Notes: a model not told the origin generated them from the letters alone. A stretch of DNA of 64,000 nucleotides from an uncultured Acidobacteriota bacterium (GCA_902826685.1 CADEFT010000017.1:62001-126000); one strand, 5' to 3'. Counted from the first letter of the stretch, positions 34,769 to 44,867 are shown. Numbers and translations: made by a program.

Positions 34769-34774
34769 TAAAAT
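34769..34774 (+). promoter_or_regulatory. -10 box before the ECF sigma gene
   Basis: TAAAAT ends 8 bases before ATG 34783; no Shine-Dalgarno. It suggests the sigma gene has its own, possibly leaderless, transcript besides any read-through from the kinase gene. Confidence 0.4.
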
Positions 34775-34782
34775 TCGGGGTC

Positions 34783-35361
34783 ATGCAGGCTTCGACGGGC
34801 GCGGTGGCCGATCTGATGGCGCAGTTCCGGCAGGGAAACCGTCAGGCGGCCGAGCAACTGGTGGAACTGCTCTATCCCGAGCTCAAGCGGCTGGCCGCCG
34901 CCAAGATGAAGTCGGAACGTCCGGAGCACACCTGGCAGCCCACCGTGCTGGTCCACGAGCTGTACTTTGAGTTGCTGCGGGTCAAGGCGCTGCGCGATCC
35001 GGACAACAACGACGAAAAGGCGGCCTTCCTCGGCTTTGCGGGATTCCTGATGAAGCGGCTGCTGGCGCGCCACGCCCGTCCCCTTTCAAGCAAGGCGATC
35101 AAGGTGGAAGCCGAAGACGACATGAAGAATTTCGATGCCGCCGGTGTCGAAACGCTGACCCATATCGAGCTGATGCTGGCGCGGCTGGGCGCCATCGATC
35201 CGAAGTTCCGCACGGTGGTGGAATTGAAGGTTTTCGAAGGCCGCACGGGCGACGAGGTGGCGGCGCGGCTGGGCTGTTCGCGCCGGACGGCGGACCGGTA
35301 TTGGACGTTCGCCTGCCACTGGCTGGAACGGGAGTTAGAGGGTGGAGTAGCGCAGGGATAG
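34783..35361 (+). CDS. ECF-type RNA polymerase sigma factor (acidobacterial/planctomycete subfamily)
   Basis: A 192-residue sigma-70-family factor. Region 2 is at about 15-95 (LYPELKRLAAAKMKSERPEHTWQPTVLVHELYFEL is diagnostic of the subfamily that often sits beside Ser/Thr kinases). Region 4 is at 125-185, with the helix-turn-helix VFEGRTGDEVAARLGCSRRTADRYW. It lies 88 bp behind the kinase fusion and 78 bp before the first haem-copper gene, whose cluster is a candidate target. No anti-sigma factor is visible, so the kinase may provide control. Confidence 0.88.
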   Translation: MQASTGAVADLMAQFRQGNRQAAEQLVELLYPELKRLAAAKMKSERPEHTWQPTVLVHELYFELLRVKALRDPDNNDEKAAFLGFAGFLMKRLLARHARPLSSKAIKVEAEDDMKNFDAAGVETLTHIELMLARLGAIDPKFRTVVELKVFEGRTGDEVAARLGCSRRTADRYWTFACHWLERELEGGVAQG

Positions 35362-35438
35362 GCGGAAGCGTTCCTTACCAAATTCTTACCATTTCCTGAG
35401 AACTGTTGGCCCCCGGCCGCCGTATATTCGAGAGAGAG

Positions 35439-36725
35439 ATGAAACGCTACATGGTTCTGACGTGGATTACGGCGGCATGCGCTCTGGCCGCCAACAAGGG
35501 TACTGGAACGGTCACGTTTCACAAGGATGTCGCTCCGGTGTTGCAGAGAAACTGCCAGGGCTGCCATCGGGCGGGCGAGGCGGCGCCGATGCCTTTGCTG
35601 ACCTACCAGCAGACGCGTCCGTGGGCCAAGGCGATTAAAGAGGCGACGCTTTCGAAGAAGATGCCGCCGTGGTTCGCCGATCCGCACACCGGCAAGTGGG
35701 CGAACGACCGCACCATGAAGCAGGAAGAGATCGACGTCCTGGCGGCATGGGCCGATTCCGGGGCCAAGGAAGGCGATGCGAAGGACGCCCCGCAGGCACT
35801 CGAATTCATCGAAGGATGGAACATCGGGAAGCCGGATCTGACGGTGGCGATGCCGCTCGAGTACGAAGTGGTGCCCAGCGGAACCATCGACTATCAATAC
35901 ATCGTGATCCCCACCGGCCTCGCCGAGGACAAGTGGGTGCGGGCGGCGGAGGCGCGGCCTGGCAACCGCACGCTGGTGCATCACATCATCGCGTTCGTCC
36001 GCGAGCCGGGTTCCAAGTGGCTGGCCGATGCCAAACCCGGCGTGCCGTTCGTTCCAAAGAAAGGCGACGGCGGGCTCGGTTCGGCGGAATTCCTGGTGGG
36101 TTATGCGCCGGGATCTCCGGCGGTGATTTTGAAGCCTGGTATGGCCAAGCGGCTGAAGGCGGGTTCGGACATCGTTTTGCAGATGCACTATACGGCCAAC
36201 GGAAAGCCGGGGACCGACAAGAGCTCGATCGGGCTGCGGTTCACCGATGAGCCGGTGACCCATCGCGTGATCACGGGCGCCGTCGCCACCAATAAGTTCG
36301 CCATCCCGGCCGGCGCCGTCCATCATGAAGTCAAGGCTTCGCTGACGTTGCAGGCGGATTCGGAGTTCGTCAACCTGCTGCCGCATATGCACCTGCGAGG
36401 GAAGTCGTTCGAGTATCGGGTGACTTATCCGGACGGCGGAACGGAAACCATGCTCAGCGTGCCGCGCTACGACTTCAGTTGGCAGCTTTGGTATGAATTC
36501 GACAAGCCGAAGAAGATGCCGAAGGGCACGCGTATCGACATCACCGGCGTGTTCGACAATTCGGCCAATAACAAGTTCAATCCCGACCCAGGCAAGGAAG
36601 TCAAATGGGGCGAACAGAGTTGGGAAGAGATGTGCATGGGCTTCTTTGACGCCGCCATCGACGTTACAATGAGCCCAGGCGATCTGTTCCGGGAAAAGAA
36701 GCCGGCTCCGCGCACGGGGGACTGA
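35439..36725 (+). CDS. Haem c - dicopper (PHM-like) monooxygenase-type protein, copy 1
   Basis: A 428-residue exported protein; signal peptide 1-18. A c-type haem motif CQGCH is at 39-43, with Met51 in EAAPM as a possible axial ligand. Residues 130-410 form the two-lobed ascorbate-dependent copper monooxygenase fold. All six ligands of peptidylglycine monooxygenase have counterparts: H181, H182 (LVHHIIAF) and H250 (VLQMHYT) for one copper; H316, H318 (PHMHLRGK) and M398 (EEMCMGFF) for the other. This predicts a periplasmic oxygenase with its own electron-transfer haem. Substrate unknown. First of four tandem paralogues; TATATT 10 bases and GAGAGAG just before the ATG. Confidence 0.82.
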   Translation: MKRYMVLTWITAACALAANKGTGTVTFHKDVAPVLQRNCQGCHRAGEAAPMPLLTYQQTRPWAKAIKEATLSKKMPPWFADPHTGKWANDRTMKQEEIDVLAAWADSGAKEGDAKDAPQALEFIEGWNIGKPDLTVAMPLEYEVVPSGTIDYQYIVIPTGLAEDKWVRAAEARPGNRTLVHHIIAFVREPGSKWLADAKPGVPFVPKKGDGGLGSAEFLVGYAPGSPAVILKPGMAKRLKAGSDIVLQMHYTANGKPGTDKSSIGLRFTDEPVTHRVITGAVATNKFAIPAGAVHHEVKASLTLQADSEFVNLLPHMHLRGKSFEYRVTYPDGGTETMLSVPRYDFSWQLWYEFDKPKKMPKGTRIDITGVFDNSANNKFNPDPGKEVKWGEQSWEEMCMGFFDAAIDVTMSPGDLFREKKPAPRTGD

Positions 36726-36746
36726 TCGCCGGGAGGTCCTTTGGGA

Positions 36747-37991
36747 ATGATGCTTGGGGTGCTGGCGGCGGCGCTTCTATCGGGCGGGCCCACGTTCCAC
36801 AAAGAGATCCTGCCGCTGCTGCAGAAGCATTGCCACGGTTGCCATCGGGCGGGTGAAGCGGCTCCCATGGCTTTCAGCGGTTACCAGCAGGTGCGGCCGT
36901 GGGCCAAGGCGATCAAGGCGAGTGTGCTGTCGCGCCAGATGCCGCCTTGGTTCGCCGATCCGGCCTATGGAAAATTTCACAATGCGCGCGGGCTGGCGGC
37001 GGTTGAAATCGAGACCATCGCGGCTTGGGTGGAGGCGGGCGCTCCGGAGGGCGACCCGAGCGAGGCGCCGGAGCCGGTGGCGTTCGTCGAGGGATGGAAC
37101 ATTGGCAAACCGGATCTGGAAATCGCGATGCCGGGCGCTTATGAAGTTCCCGCGTCGGGCACCGTGGAGTATACCTACGTCATCGTTCCCACCGGACTGA
37201 AAGAGGATGCGTGGGTACAGGCGGCGGAGGTGCGGCCCGGGTCGCGCGCCGTAGTGCACCACGTCATCGCTTTCATCCGGGAACCGGGTTCGAAATGGAT
37301 GCGCGCCTATGAACCGGGCGTGCCTTTCGTGCCGCGCGGGGATCGCGGAGGCGGGGAGACGGCTTCCGAACTGCTGGTGGGCTATGCGCCCGGCCTGCCG
37401 CCGGCGGTGCTGCAGCCCGGTACCGCGAAACTGCTCAAGGCGGGCAGCGACATCGTGCTCCAGCTCCATTACACCACCAACGGCGGCAAGGTTTCCGACC
37501 GGACGCGCCTCGGGCTGATTTTCGCCAGCGAGCCGCCACGGGAGCGCGTGATGACGCTGGCCGCGATGAATACGAAGTTCGTCATTCCAGCCGGAGCGCC
37601 GAACCATCGCGTGGATTCCGAATTCACGCTGCGGGCCGATGCGCGGCTGATCGGCCTGATGCCGCACATGCACCTGCGCGGCAAGGATTTCCTTTACCGG
37701 GCCGTATATCCCACCGGCGAAGAGGAAACGTTGCTCAGCGTGCCGCGCTACGACTTCAACTGGCAGCTTTGGTATTACCTGGCCGAACCAAAGACGATGC
37801 CCAAGGGGACGCGGCTGGAATGTACGGCGCACTTTGACAACTCCGCCAACAATCCCGCCAATCCGGACGCGGCCAAGCAGGTGAAGTGGGGCGATCAGAG
37901 TTGGGAAGAAATGATGATCGGCTGGTTCGATGTGGCGTTTGACCGCGCGATGGATCCGGCCAGGCTATTCAAGCAAGGCGGGGGCGAGTAG
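36747..37991 (+). CDS. Haem c - dicopper (PHM-like) monooxygenase-type protein, copy 2
   Basis: A 414-residue paralogue of the preceding gene, with a very short signal peptide (about 1-14). Haem motif CHGCH is at 29-33. Copper ligands: H171, H172 and H241; H307, H309 and M389. The pairs around VPRYDF-WQLWY and FDNSANN-NP are nearly identical between copies, showing a recent common origin. GGGAGG lies upstream; ATG 36747 and 36750 are both possible starts. The gap to copy 1 is 21 bp, so this is one operon. Confidence 0.82.
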   Translation: MMLGVLAAALLSGGPTFHKEILPLLQKHCHGCHRAGEAAPMAFSGYQQVRPWAKAIKASVLSRQMPPWFADPAYGKFHNARGLAAVEIETIAAWVEAGAPEGDPSEAPEPVAFVEGWNIGKPDLEIAMPGAYEVPASGTVEYTYVIVPTGLKEDAWVQAAEVRPGSRAVVHHVIAFIREPGSKWMRAYEPGVPFVPRGDRGGGETASELLVGYAPGLPPAVLQPGTAKLLKAGSDIVLQLHYTTNGGKVSDRTRLGLIFASEPPRERVMTLAAMNTKFVIPAGAPNHRVDSEFTLRADARLIGLMPHMHLRGKDFLYRAVYPTGEEETLLSVPRYDFNWQLWYYLAEPKTMPKGTRLECTAHFDNSANNPANPDAAKQVKWGDQSWEEMMIGWFDVAFDRAMDPARLFKQGGGE

Positions 37992-37992
37992 C

Positions 37993-38649
37993 GTGGGTGG
38001 GCGCCCGGTGATCCTGCTGTTGTTCGTGAGCGGCCTGCTGGATGCCCACGACGTGATTACGACCAAGATCACCTTCAGCCGCGAAATCTCCCGCATCCTT
38101 TACAAGCGCTGCGCGGGTTGCCATCGGGAAGGCGGCAAGGCGCCGATGGCGTTGCTAACGTACGAGGAATCGCGGCCGTGGGCGAAGGCGATCAAGGAAG
38201 AAGTGCTGGAACGGCGGATGCCGCCATGGGGCGCGGTACGCGGCTTCGGATCGTTTCAGAACGACGCCTCGCTGACGCAGGAGGAAGTCTCGCTGATCGC
38301 CGAGTGGGTGGAAGGGGGCGCGCCGGAAGGAGAAGCCCGGTATCTTCCGCCGGTGCCCGCATTGGCGGAACCGGTGAAAGTGACTGGACGGCGCATTCCG
38401 GTCCGGAACGGCGCCATGGTGCGGGGGTTGCTGGCCGGCATTGAGGCGCGTGTGAAGGCGGAAGTCCAATCGGTGCGCGTGTTCGCCGATCAGCCGGACG
38501 GCTCAAGCCTGCCGCTCATCTGGCTGCGCCATTACAAGCCGCAATGGGCGCGCGCCTTCGCCTTCCGCAAACCGGTGGCAGTTGCGCCGGGTACCCGGAT
38601 TCGGGTAGAACCGGAAGGACAGGCGCAGTTGTTTCTAATCACCAGATGA
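37993..38649 (+). CDS. Truncated paralogue keeping only the haem c part, copy 3
   Basis: A 218-residue exported protein starting at GTG 37993, one base after the copy-2 stop, with a G-rich Shine-Dalgarno-like stretch before it. Signal peptide 1-18. The haem motif CAGCH is at 40-44 and is followed by the same segment as in the full copies (APMALLTYEESRPWAKAIKEEVLERRMPPW). After about residue 120 the copper domain is gone, replaced by about 90 residues of beta-type sequence ending GTRIRVEPEGQAQLFLITR. None of the copper His or Met ligands remain. It could serve as an electron donor to its neighbours. Its stop overlaps copy 4 (ATGA). Confidence 0.75.
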   Translation: MGGRPVILLLFVSGLLDAHDVITTKITFSREISRILYKRCAGCHREGGKAPMALLTYEESRPWAKAIKEEVLERRMPPWGAVRGFGSFQNDASLTQEEVSLIAEWVEGGAPEGEARYLPPVPALAEPVKVTGRRIPVRNGAMVRGLLAGIEARVKAEVQSVRVFADQPDGSSLPLIWLRHYKPQWARAFAFRKPVAVAPGTRIRVEPEGQAQLFLITR

Positions 38650-39905
38650 TATTCTTGCTGTTTTGGGCGTTGGCGCCGGCCGCCGAGCCCTCTCTCAGTT
38701 ACTACAAGGACGTGGAGCCTCTGCTGCAGCGGCATTGCCAGCAATGCCATCGCGAGGGGGAAGCAGCGCCCATGCCGCTGGTGACTTACAAGCAGGTACG
38801 GCCGTGGGCTCGCGCGGTGAAAGAAGCCGTGCTGAGCCGCCGTATGCCGCCGTGGCACGCCGATCCGGCGGTGGGCCACTATTCAAACGCCCGCGTAATG
38901 ACGGCGGCGGAGATCGCGATTGTGCGCCAGTGGGTGGATACGGGAGCCAAGGAAGGCGACGCACGGCAGGCACCGCCGCCGCGCCGGTTCGCCGATGGTT
39001 GGCAGATTTCGAAACCCGACCTGGTGCTGGAAATGCCCGAGGAGGCCGAGGTCGCGCTCTCCGGCCAGATGGAGTATGTGCACTACATCGTGCCCACCAA
39101 TTTCAAGGAAGATCGATGGGTGAGCGAAATGGAGGTGCGCCCTGGCAATCGCGCTGTGGTGCATCATATCGGCGTCTATCTGCGGCCGAAGGGTTCGCAA
39201 TGGATGTCGGAGGGCAAGCCGGGGGAAGGCTTCCAGCGCAAGAGCCGCATATCGGGACGGACGCCGATGGACGAGTTATTCGCGCAATACGTCACCGGAG
39301 GGCAGGCGCAGATTCTGCCCGATGGCATGGCGCGGCTGATTCCGGCAGGCTCGGACCTGATCTTTCAGCTTCACTACCAGCCCAACGGCAAGCCGGCGAA
39401 GGATCGCAGCCGGATCGGGCTGGTGTTTGCGAAAACGCCGCCGGTGGAACGGGTGCATACCATCGGGGTGGCGGAAGCGCGGTTCGTGATTCCGCCGCGC
39501 GACCCGGCCTACGAGGTGCGCGCGCTTTGGCGGATCCATAAACCCGTGCGGCTGTTCAACGTCACGCCGCACATTCACCTGCGGGGTAAGAGCTTCGAGT
39601 GCAGTGCCGCGCTGCCCGATCAATCCGCCGTGACGCCGCTGGTTCGCGTGCCGCACTGGGACCGCAATTGGCAGATTACTTATGAGTTCGCCGATCCGCT
39701 GAAGCTGCCCGCCGGCACACGCATTCATTGCCTGGCGGTGTTCGATAACTCGGCCAATAATCCGGTGAATCCGAATCCGGATGTCGAGGTACGCTGGGGC
39801 GATCAGACGACGGATGAAATGATGGTGGCGTATATGGACCTGGCGTTTCCCGCCGAATGGCCGCTGTTGAATCTGTACCGCCGGGAGCCATTGCCAGTAC
39901 AATGA
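38646..39905 (+). CDS. Haem c - dicopper (PHM-like) monooxygenase-type protein, copy 4
   Basis: A 419-residue protein; ATG 38646 overlaps the stop of copy 3. Signal peptide 1-13. Haem motif CQQCH is at 31-35. Copper ligands: H173, H174 and H243; H309, H311 and M392. It is the most divergent full copy: the loop after the first copper site differs (GFQRKSRISGRTPMDELF), suggesting another substrate. Translational coupling to copy 3 suggests the two products are made in equal amounts. Confidence 0.82.
   Translation: MIFLLFWALAPAAEPSLSYYKDVEPLLQRHCQQCHREGEAAPMPLVTYKQVRPWARAVKEAVLSRRMPPWHADPAVGHYSNARVMTAAEIAIVRQWVDTGAKEGDARQAPPPRRFADGWQISKPDLVLEMPEEAEVALSGQMEYVHYIVPTNFKEDRWVSEMEVRPGNRAVVHHIGVYLRPKGSQWMSEGKPGEGFQRKSRISGRTPMDELFAQYVTGGQAQILPDGMARLIPAGSDLIFQLHYQPNGKPAKDRSRIGLVFAKTPPVERVHTIGVAEARFVIPPRDPAYEVRALWRIHKPVRLFNVTPHIHLRGKSFECSAALPDQSAVTPLVRVPHWDRNWQITYEFADPLKLPAGTRIHCLAVFDNSANNPVNPNPDVEVRWGDQTTDEMMVAYMDLAFPAEWPLLNLYRREPLPVQ
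39898..39903 (+). promoter_or_regulatory. -10 box inside the end of the haem-copper gene
   Basis: TACAAT ends 6 bases before GTG 39910 and overlaps the last codons of the preceding gene. It would give the DUF104/retropepsin pair an independent, leaderless transcript. Confidence 0.45.
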
Positions 39906-39909
39906 AGCT

Positions 39910-40242
39910 GTGCCTCGCCAATTGGAAGCAGTCTATGAACACGGCGTGCTACGGCCCTTGGAACCGCTTTCGCTGCCGGAGCATCAACGGGTTCGTTTGA
40001 CTCTCGAAGACGGGCCGGGGGAGACCCCGGAACCGGTCGACCAGCGCCGCCTCGAGTTGAGATGGCTGGCACAGGAAGCCGGACCGTATGCTGGTGAGTG
40101 GGTCGCCTTGGATGGCTCGCGCCTGCTGGCGCACGGTACAAAACTCGCTGACGTTAGCGCGGAAGCGGCGGTCTCCGGCGCCGCAGATCCATTCTTTGCG
40201 CGCGTGCCACGAGAAGGACACTTGCCATTCGGCGGCTGGTAG
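39910..40242 (+). CDS. DUF104 (AF2212-type antitoxin) - DUF5678 fusion protein
   Basis: A 110-residue protein. Residues 4-35 match the AF2212-like antitoxin domain DUF104 (EAVYEHGVLRPLEPLSLPEH). Residues 50-100 match DUF5678 (YAGEWVALDGSRLLAHG, DPFFARVP). DUF104 proteins are usually antitoxins of PIN-domain RNases. Here the next gene, 3 bp away, is not a PIN protein but a retropepsin-like protease. Start GTG with a -10 box 6 bases upstream. Confidence 0.75.
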   Translation: MPRQLEAVYEHGVLRPLEPLSLPEHQRVRLTLEDGPGETPEPVDQRRLELRWLAQEAGPYAGEWVALDGSRLLAHGTKLADVSAEAAVSGAADPFFARVPREGHLPFGGW

Positions 40243-40245
40243 TTC

Positions 40246-40647
40246 ATGCACCCGCTCGGTTTCACGCATCTCTACGACTACTCGGGACCGGATGAGAGCA
40301 TAGCGGTTCCCGTCGTCCTTCGTTCGGGCACCAGGCAGATCCGGTTGGCTGCGAGTATCGACACCGGAGCGTCGTTCTGCCTGTTCGGGGCCGAAGTCGC
40401 GGAGGCCTTGGGTCTGGACCTGGAGCGAGGAATCCGGATGACCTTCCGCACGGCCAACGGCGGATTCGAGGCGTTTGGTCACCAGTTGGACATCAGTGTT
40501 CTGGGTATTGCCACAAGCGCGATCGTTTACTTCTTCGCGGATCCGATGATCGAGAAGAATGTACTCGGCCGCACCGGATGGCTGGATCGCGTGCGCTTTG
40601 GCCTGATCCACCACGACAACCAAGTTTACCTGGCACCTTACGATTAG
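40246..40647 (+). CDS. Retropepsin-like aspartic protease (clan AA)
   Basis: A 133-residue single-domain protein. The active-site motif is DTGAS at 39-43 preceded by hydrophobic LAASI, and the second conserved element is NVLGRTGWLDRVRFGL near residue 105, as in retroviral-type pepsins that act as homodimers. No signal peptide. It is coupled to the DUF104-DUF5678 gene (3-bp gap), suggesting the small protein could be substrate, inhibitor or specificity partner. Confidence 0.8.
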   Translation: MHPLGFTHLYDYSGPDESIAVPVVLRSGTRQIRLAASIDTGASFCLFGAEVAEALGLDLERGIRMTFRTANGGFEAFGHQLDISVLGIATSAIVYFFADPMIEKNVLGRTGWLDRVRFGLIHHDNQVYLAPYD

Positions 40648-40708
40648 TTATTCGGCGCAGCGCATCTGCCTTGCGCGGGAGAGTCACTGACGTGGCGCGC
40701 CAGTGGAC

Positions 40709-42091
40709 CTAGTTTTCTGCTCGCGCGTTTGTTTCGACGGCGAGCTTTTGCTCCAACAGCCGGCTTTCCTGAATCCTTTTTCTAAGTTGCTCCGGGGAAA
40801 AGCCAACTTCCATGAGTAGCACCAGTTGGCATAGCGCCTGAAAGCGCACTGCCAGATTGTGGGTCTTTATCAGTATGGCCTCGGGAGAAGGCAACCTACC
40901 TTCAATTCTGACATCGTAGTGGGTGTAATAATTTCGTAAATCGCCAGCAAGCTCGATGTCTTTGTTGGCATCAATGAATATCCAGGCCGCGTTGCATTTC
41001 TCGACGACTCTGCGGATACGATCAGTCGCCTTTGGCCGGCGACGGTCCTCTTGATGGCTTCTCCGATCAAACGATTCGAGCGCTTGGAACAGGCTCAGAA
41101 AACGGTGCTCAAGATACATCTCGGGACTACGAAGGGTGCTGAAATAGAGGTTGTATAGTGGTTTGATCGCCGGCGACTGAACGATCCACTTTTCGAGAAC
41201 GCTGGTGAAATTTTCGCGAATGTCACTTAATGTGAAGAGTATTTGCGAAGGATCGATGCCATCACGAAGCGGCGCTACGGGCGCTGAGTTGTACCGGAGA
41301 TAAAGCTCGATCAGGTTGGGCGAAGCTGCAGCGCTTTCAGAGTCAATCGCCGTTCCTCGAACATCCGTCAGCCGGACTGCCTGTCCGACACCAAGTGATA
41401 CTAAGTCGGCCACCATGGCAAGAACTCGATGCAACTCGTCGTGGGGAAGCTGTTCAGACGAGCAGATAGAGATCCATGATCGCTGAACAATCTTGACGTC
41501 GTCACGCGTGGGAGGTTGAACGTGGAACTCTAACTCAACGGACATTCCGTTCGAGAGCGCCGCCTTCACCGTCTCTGGCACGGCGTAGGTGATAGTAATT
41601 CTGTAAGGATCGATGGAATGGTCGATGGACACACCTGGAGTGTTCACCCAAAGATCAAGATTCGAATAGCGGCCGGACAACGACGCTAGCCGGAAATCAT
41701 CAACACTCGTGAAGTGGACGTCGTAGGCGATGATTCGTGGCCGGAATACCTGGCTACTTCTGGTAAATCCGGGAAATCCCCGAATCTTGGTCGCTCGGCA
41801 GTCGATGAGGCTGACGAACTTTCCCTCTGCTGTAGTCCCAACGAGTATCGCGATGTCATCAGGAAAAGAAGACCTTGACGAAATCAGTGCGCCAGTACGG
41901 GGCTGGGAATCTTCCGGGGAGAAATTTCCGTCAATTTGCAGCCTAAGGCCACCACCGCTGTCGTCTTCAGAGTAGAGCATCCCTGGCAGCTTCTCCGCCG
42001 GTGTTTGCGGCCGCCACCATTGTCCCAGCACGCCTTTTTCACTTGGTCCAGGCCTGAGCGATCCGCCCAAAGTCGATTTGGTAACTTTCAA
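40709..42091 (-). CDS. apeA: ApeA-like anti-phage HEPN protein
   Basis: A 460-residue protein. The N-terminus GVLGQWWRPQTPAEKLPGML and the acidic-aromatic region after it fit the ApeA N-terminal domain. The C-terminal helical part (about 300-445) is an ApeA-type HEPN domain with the RNase motif RNYYTH (R-x4-H) near 384-389. ApeA (Gao et al., 2020) is a single-gene anti-phage system thought to act by cleaving RNA after infection. GC content looks clearly lower than in flanking genes, suggesting recent transfer. The start is TTG 42091, directly after the stop of the Gfo/Idh gene, so it probably shares that operon's mRNA. Confidence 0.75.
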   Translation of the reverse strand: MKVTKSTLGGSLRPGPSEKGVLGQWWRPQTPAEKLPGMLYSEDDSGGGLRLQIDGNFSPEDSQPRTGALISSRSSFPDDIAILVGTTAEGKFVSLIDCRATKIRGFPGFTRSSQVFRPRIIAYDVHFTSVDDFRLASLSGRYSNLDLWVNTPGVSIDHSIDPYRITITYAVPETVKAALSNGMSVELEFHVQPPTRDDVKIVQRSWISICSSEQLPHDELHRVLAMVADLVSLGVGQAVRLTDVRGTAIDSESAAASPNLIELYLRYNSAPVAPLRDGIDPSQILFTLSDIRENFTSVLEKWIVQSPAIKPLYNLYFSTLRSPEMYLEHRFLSLFQALESFDRRSHQEDRRRPKATDRIRRVVEKCNAAWIFIDANKDIELAGDLRNYYTHYDVRIEGRLPSPEAILIKTHNLAVRFQALCQLVLLMEVGFSPEQLRKRIQESRLLEQKLAVETNARAEN

Positions 42092-42092
42092 C

Positions 42093-43358
42093 CTAACCCA
42101 CCAGATTCATATTCAGCGGATCCCAAACACACGCGCGCTTTGCGAAATAGCTCACATTGCACAACAACGCCGGGCCCGCGGTGCGGAAACCAAACACTCC
42201 ATCTTCGAAAAACGCTTTGCCGGTGCGGATGGCTTTGTGGAAATTGCGGTGATGTTCGCGGTGCGGATTGTGGCTGGGGGGCGGCACGTATTTTTCCACC
42301 TTATCGGGGCGGATGGCATCGGCGGTCAGAACGCCGGGCGGATACTTGGCGTAGTAGTCGCGCAGGAATTCTTCCTTGACGTCCTTTGAGAACGTGTCGC
42401 TGGTCTGGCCGGGTTCGATCTCGCGGGGCGTACGATAGAGCGTCACCGACGACATGGCCGCTTCCATCACGCCTTCGCTTCCGATGAACTTGACACCGAA
42501 CGATTCGGCCGGACGGCTGGAGACGAAGTTCACCTTGAGCGAGAGGGTGAAGGCAGGGTGATCGCCGGTGGCCGGGTAGTCGACCAGCGCCAGCATCACA
42601 TCGGGCGCGTCGCGGCCGTCCTTCCAAAAGCGCAGCCCGCCGGTGGCGAACACGCGCGTGGGCCCGAGCGATCCGGTGACGGTGTGAATGCCGGTAAACA
42701 GGTGTACGAAAAGATCGCCCGCCACGCCAGTGCCGTAGTCGTTGTAGTTGCGCCAGCGGAACAGCCGGACCGGTTCGAAGGGACGCTTGGGAGCCTTGCC
42801 GAGGAAGCGATCCCAGTCGACGGTGCGCGGCGTGGCATCGGGCGGAATCGAATATTGCCAGGCGCCGATGGCGGTGTTGCGGTCCAGCCACGCCTCCACC
42901 ATATTCAACTCGCCGATGGCGCCGGAGCGGAACAATTCCTTCGCCTTCTGGAAACCAAGCGAACTGGCGTACTGGCTGCCGATCTGGAGGATCCTGCCGG
43001 ACTTTTTCTGCGCCTCGATGACGGGCTTGCCTTCGCCGAGGGAGTGCACCATCGGCTTCTCGCAATAGACATGCTTACCGGCGGCGAGCGCTTCCATGGT
43101 GATGGGCGCGTGCCAGTGATCGGGGGTGCCGACGATGACGGCATCCACGTCCTTGCGCGCCAGAACCTCGCGGTAGTCGCGCGTGGTGTAAAGCGTCTTG
43201 CCCCAGTTTTCCTTGGCGCGGCGCAAGCGGCCGTCATAGATATCGGCGACGGCGACCAGGGCCGTTTGAGGCAGGCCGAGGGACGTGCGGACATCGCCGC
43301 TTCCCATGCCGCCGGCGCCGATGAGCGCGAATTGGATGCGGTCGTTGGCGGAGGCCAT
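42093..43358 (-). CDS. Gfo/Idh/MocA-family oxidoreductase
   Basis: A 421-residue NAD(P)-dependent enzyme. Rossmann motif GAGGMGSGD near 14-22; EKPMVHS (about 99-105) carries the conserved Lys. NNDYGTGVAGD-like NYNDYGTGVAGDLFVH is typical of the exported/planctomycete-acidobacterial branch, although no signal peptide is visible here. The substrate is probably a sugar or sugar derivative. It starts 6 bp after the 6-phosphogluconate dehydrogenase stop. A TATAAA overlapping that stop is probably coincidental. Confidence 0.88.
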   Translation of the reverse strand: MASANDRIQFALIGAGGMGSGDVRTSLGLPQTALVAVADIYDGRLRRAKENWGKTLYTTRDYREVLARKDVDAVIVGTPDHWHAPITMEALAAGKHVYCEKPMVHSLGEGKPVIEAQKKSGRILQIGSQYASSLGFQKAKELFRSGAIGELNMVEAWLDRNTAIGAWQYSIPPDATPRTVDWDRFLGKAPKRPFEPVRLFRWRNYNDYGTGVAGDLFVHLFTGIHTVTGSLGPTRVFATGGLRFWKDGRDAPDVMLALVDYPATGDHPAFTLSLKVNFVSSRPAESFGVKFIGSEGVMEAAMSSVTLYRTPREIEPGQTSDTFSKDVKEEFLRDYYAKYPPGVLTADAIRPDKVEKYVPPPSHNPHREHHRNFHKAIRTGKAFFEDGVFGFRTAGPALLCNVSYFAKRACVWDPLNMNLVG

Positions 43359-43364
43359 CGCCGT

Positions 43365-44867
<1,503 letters not shown>

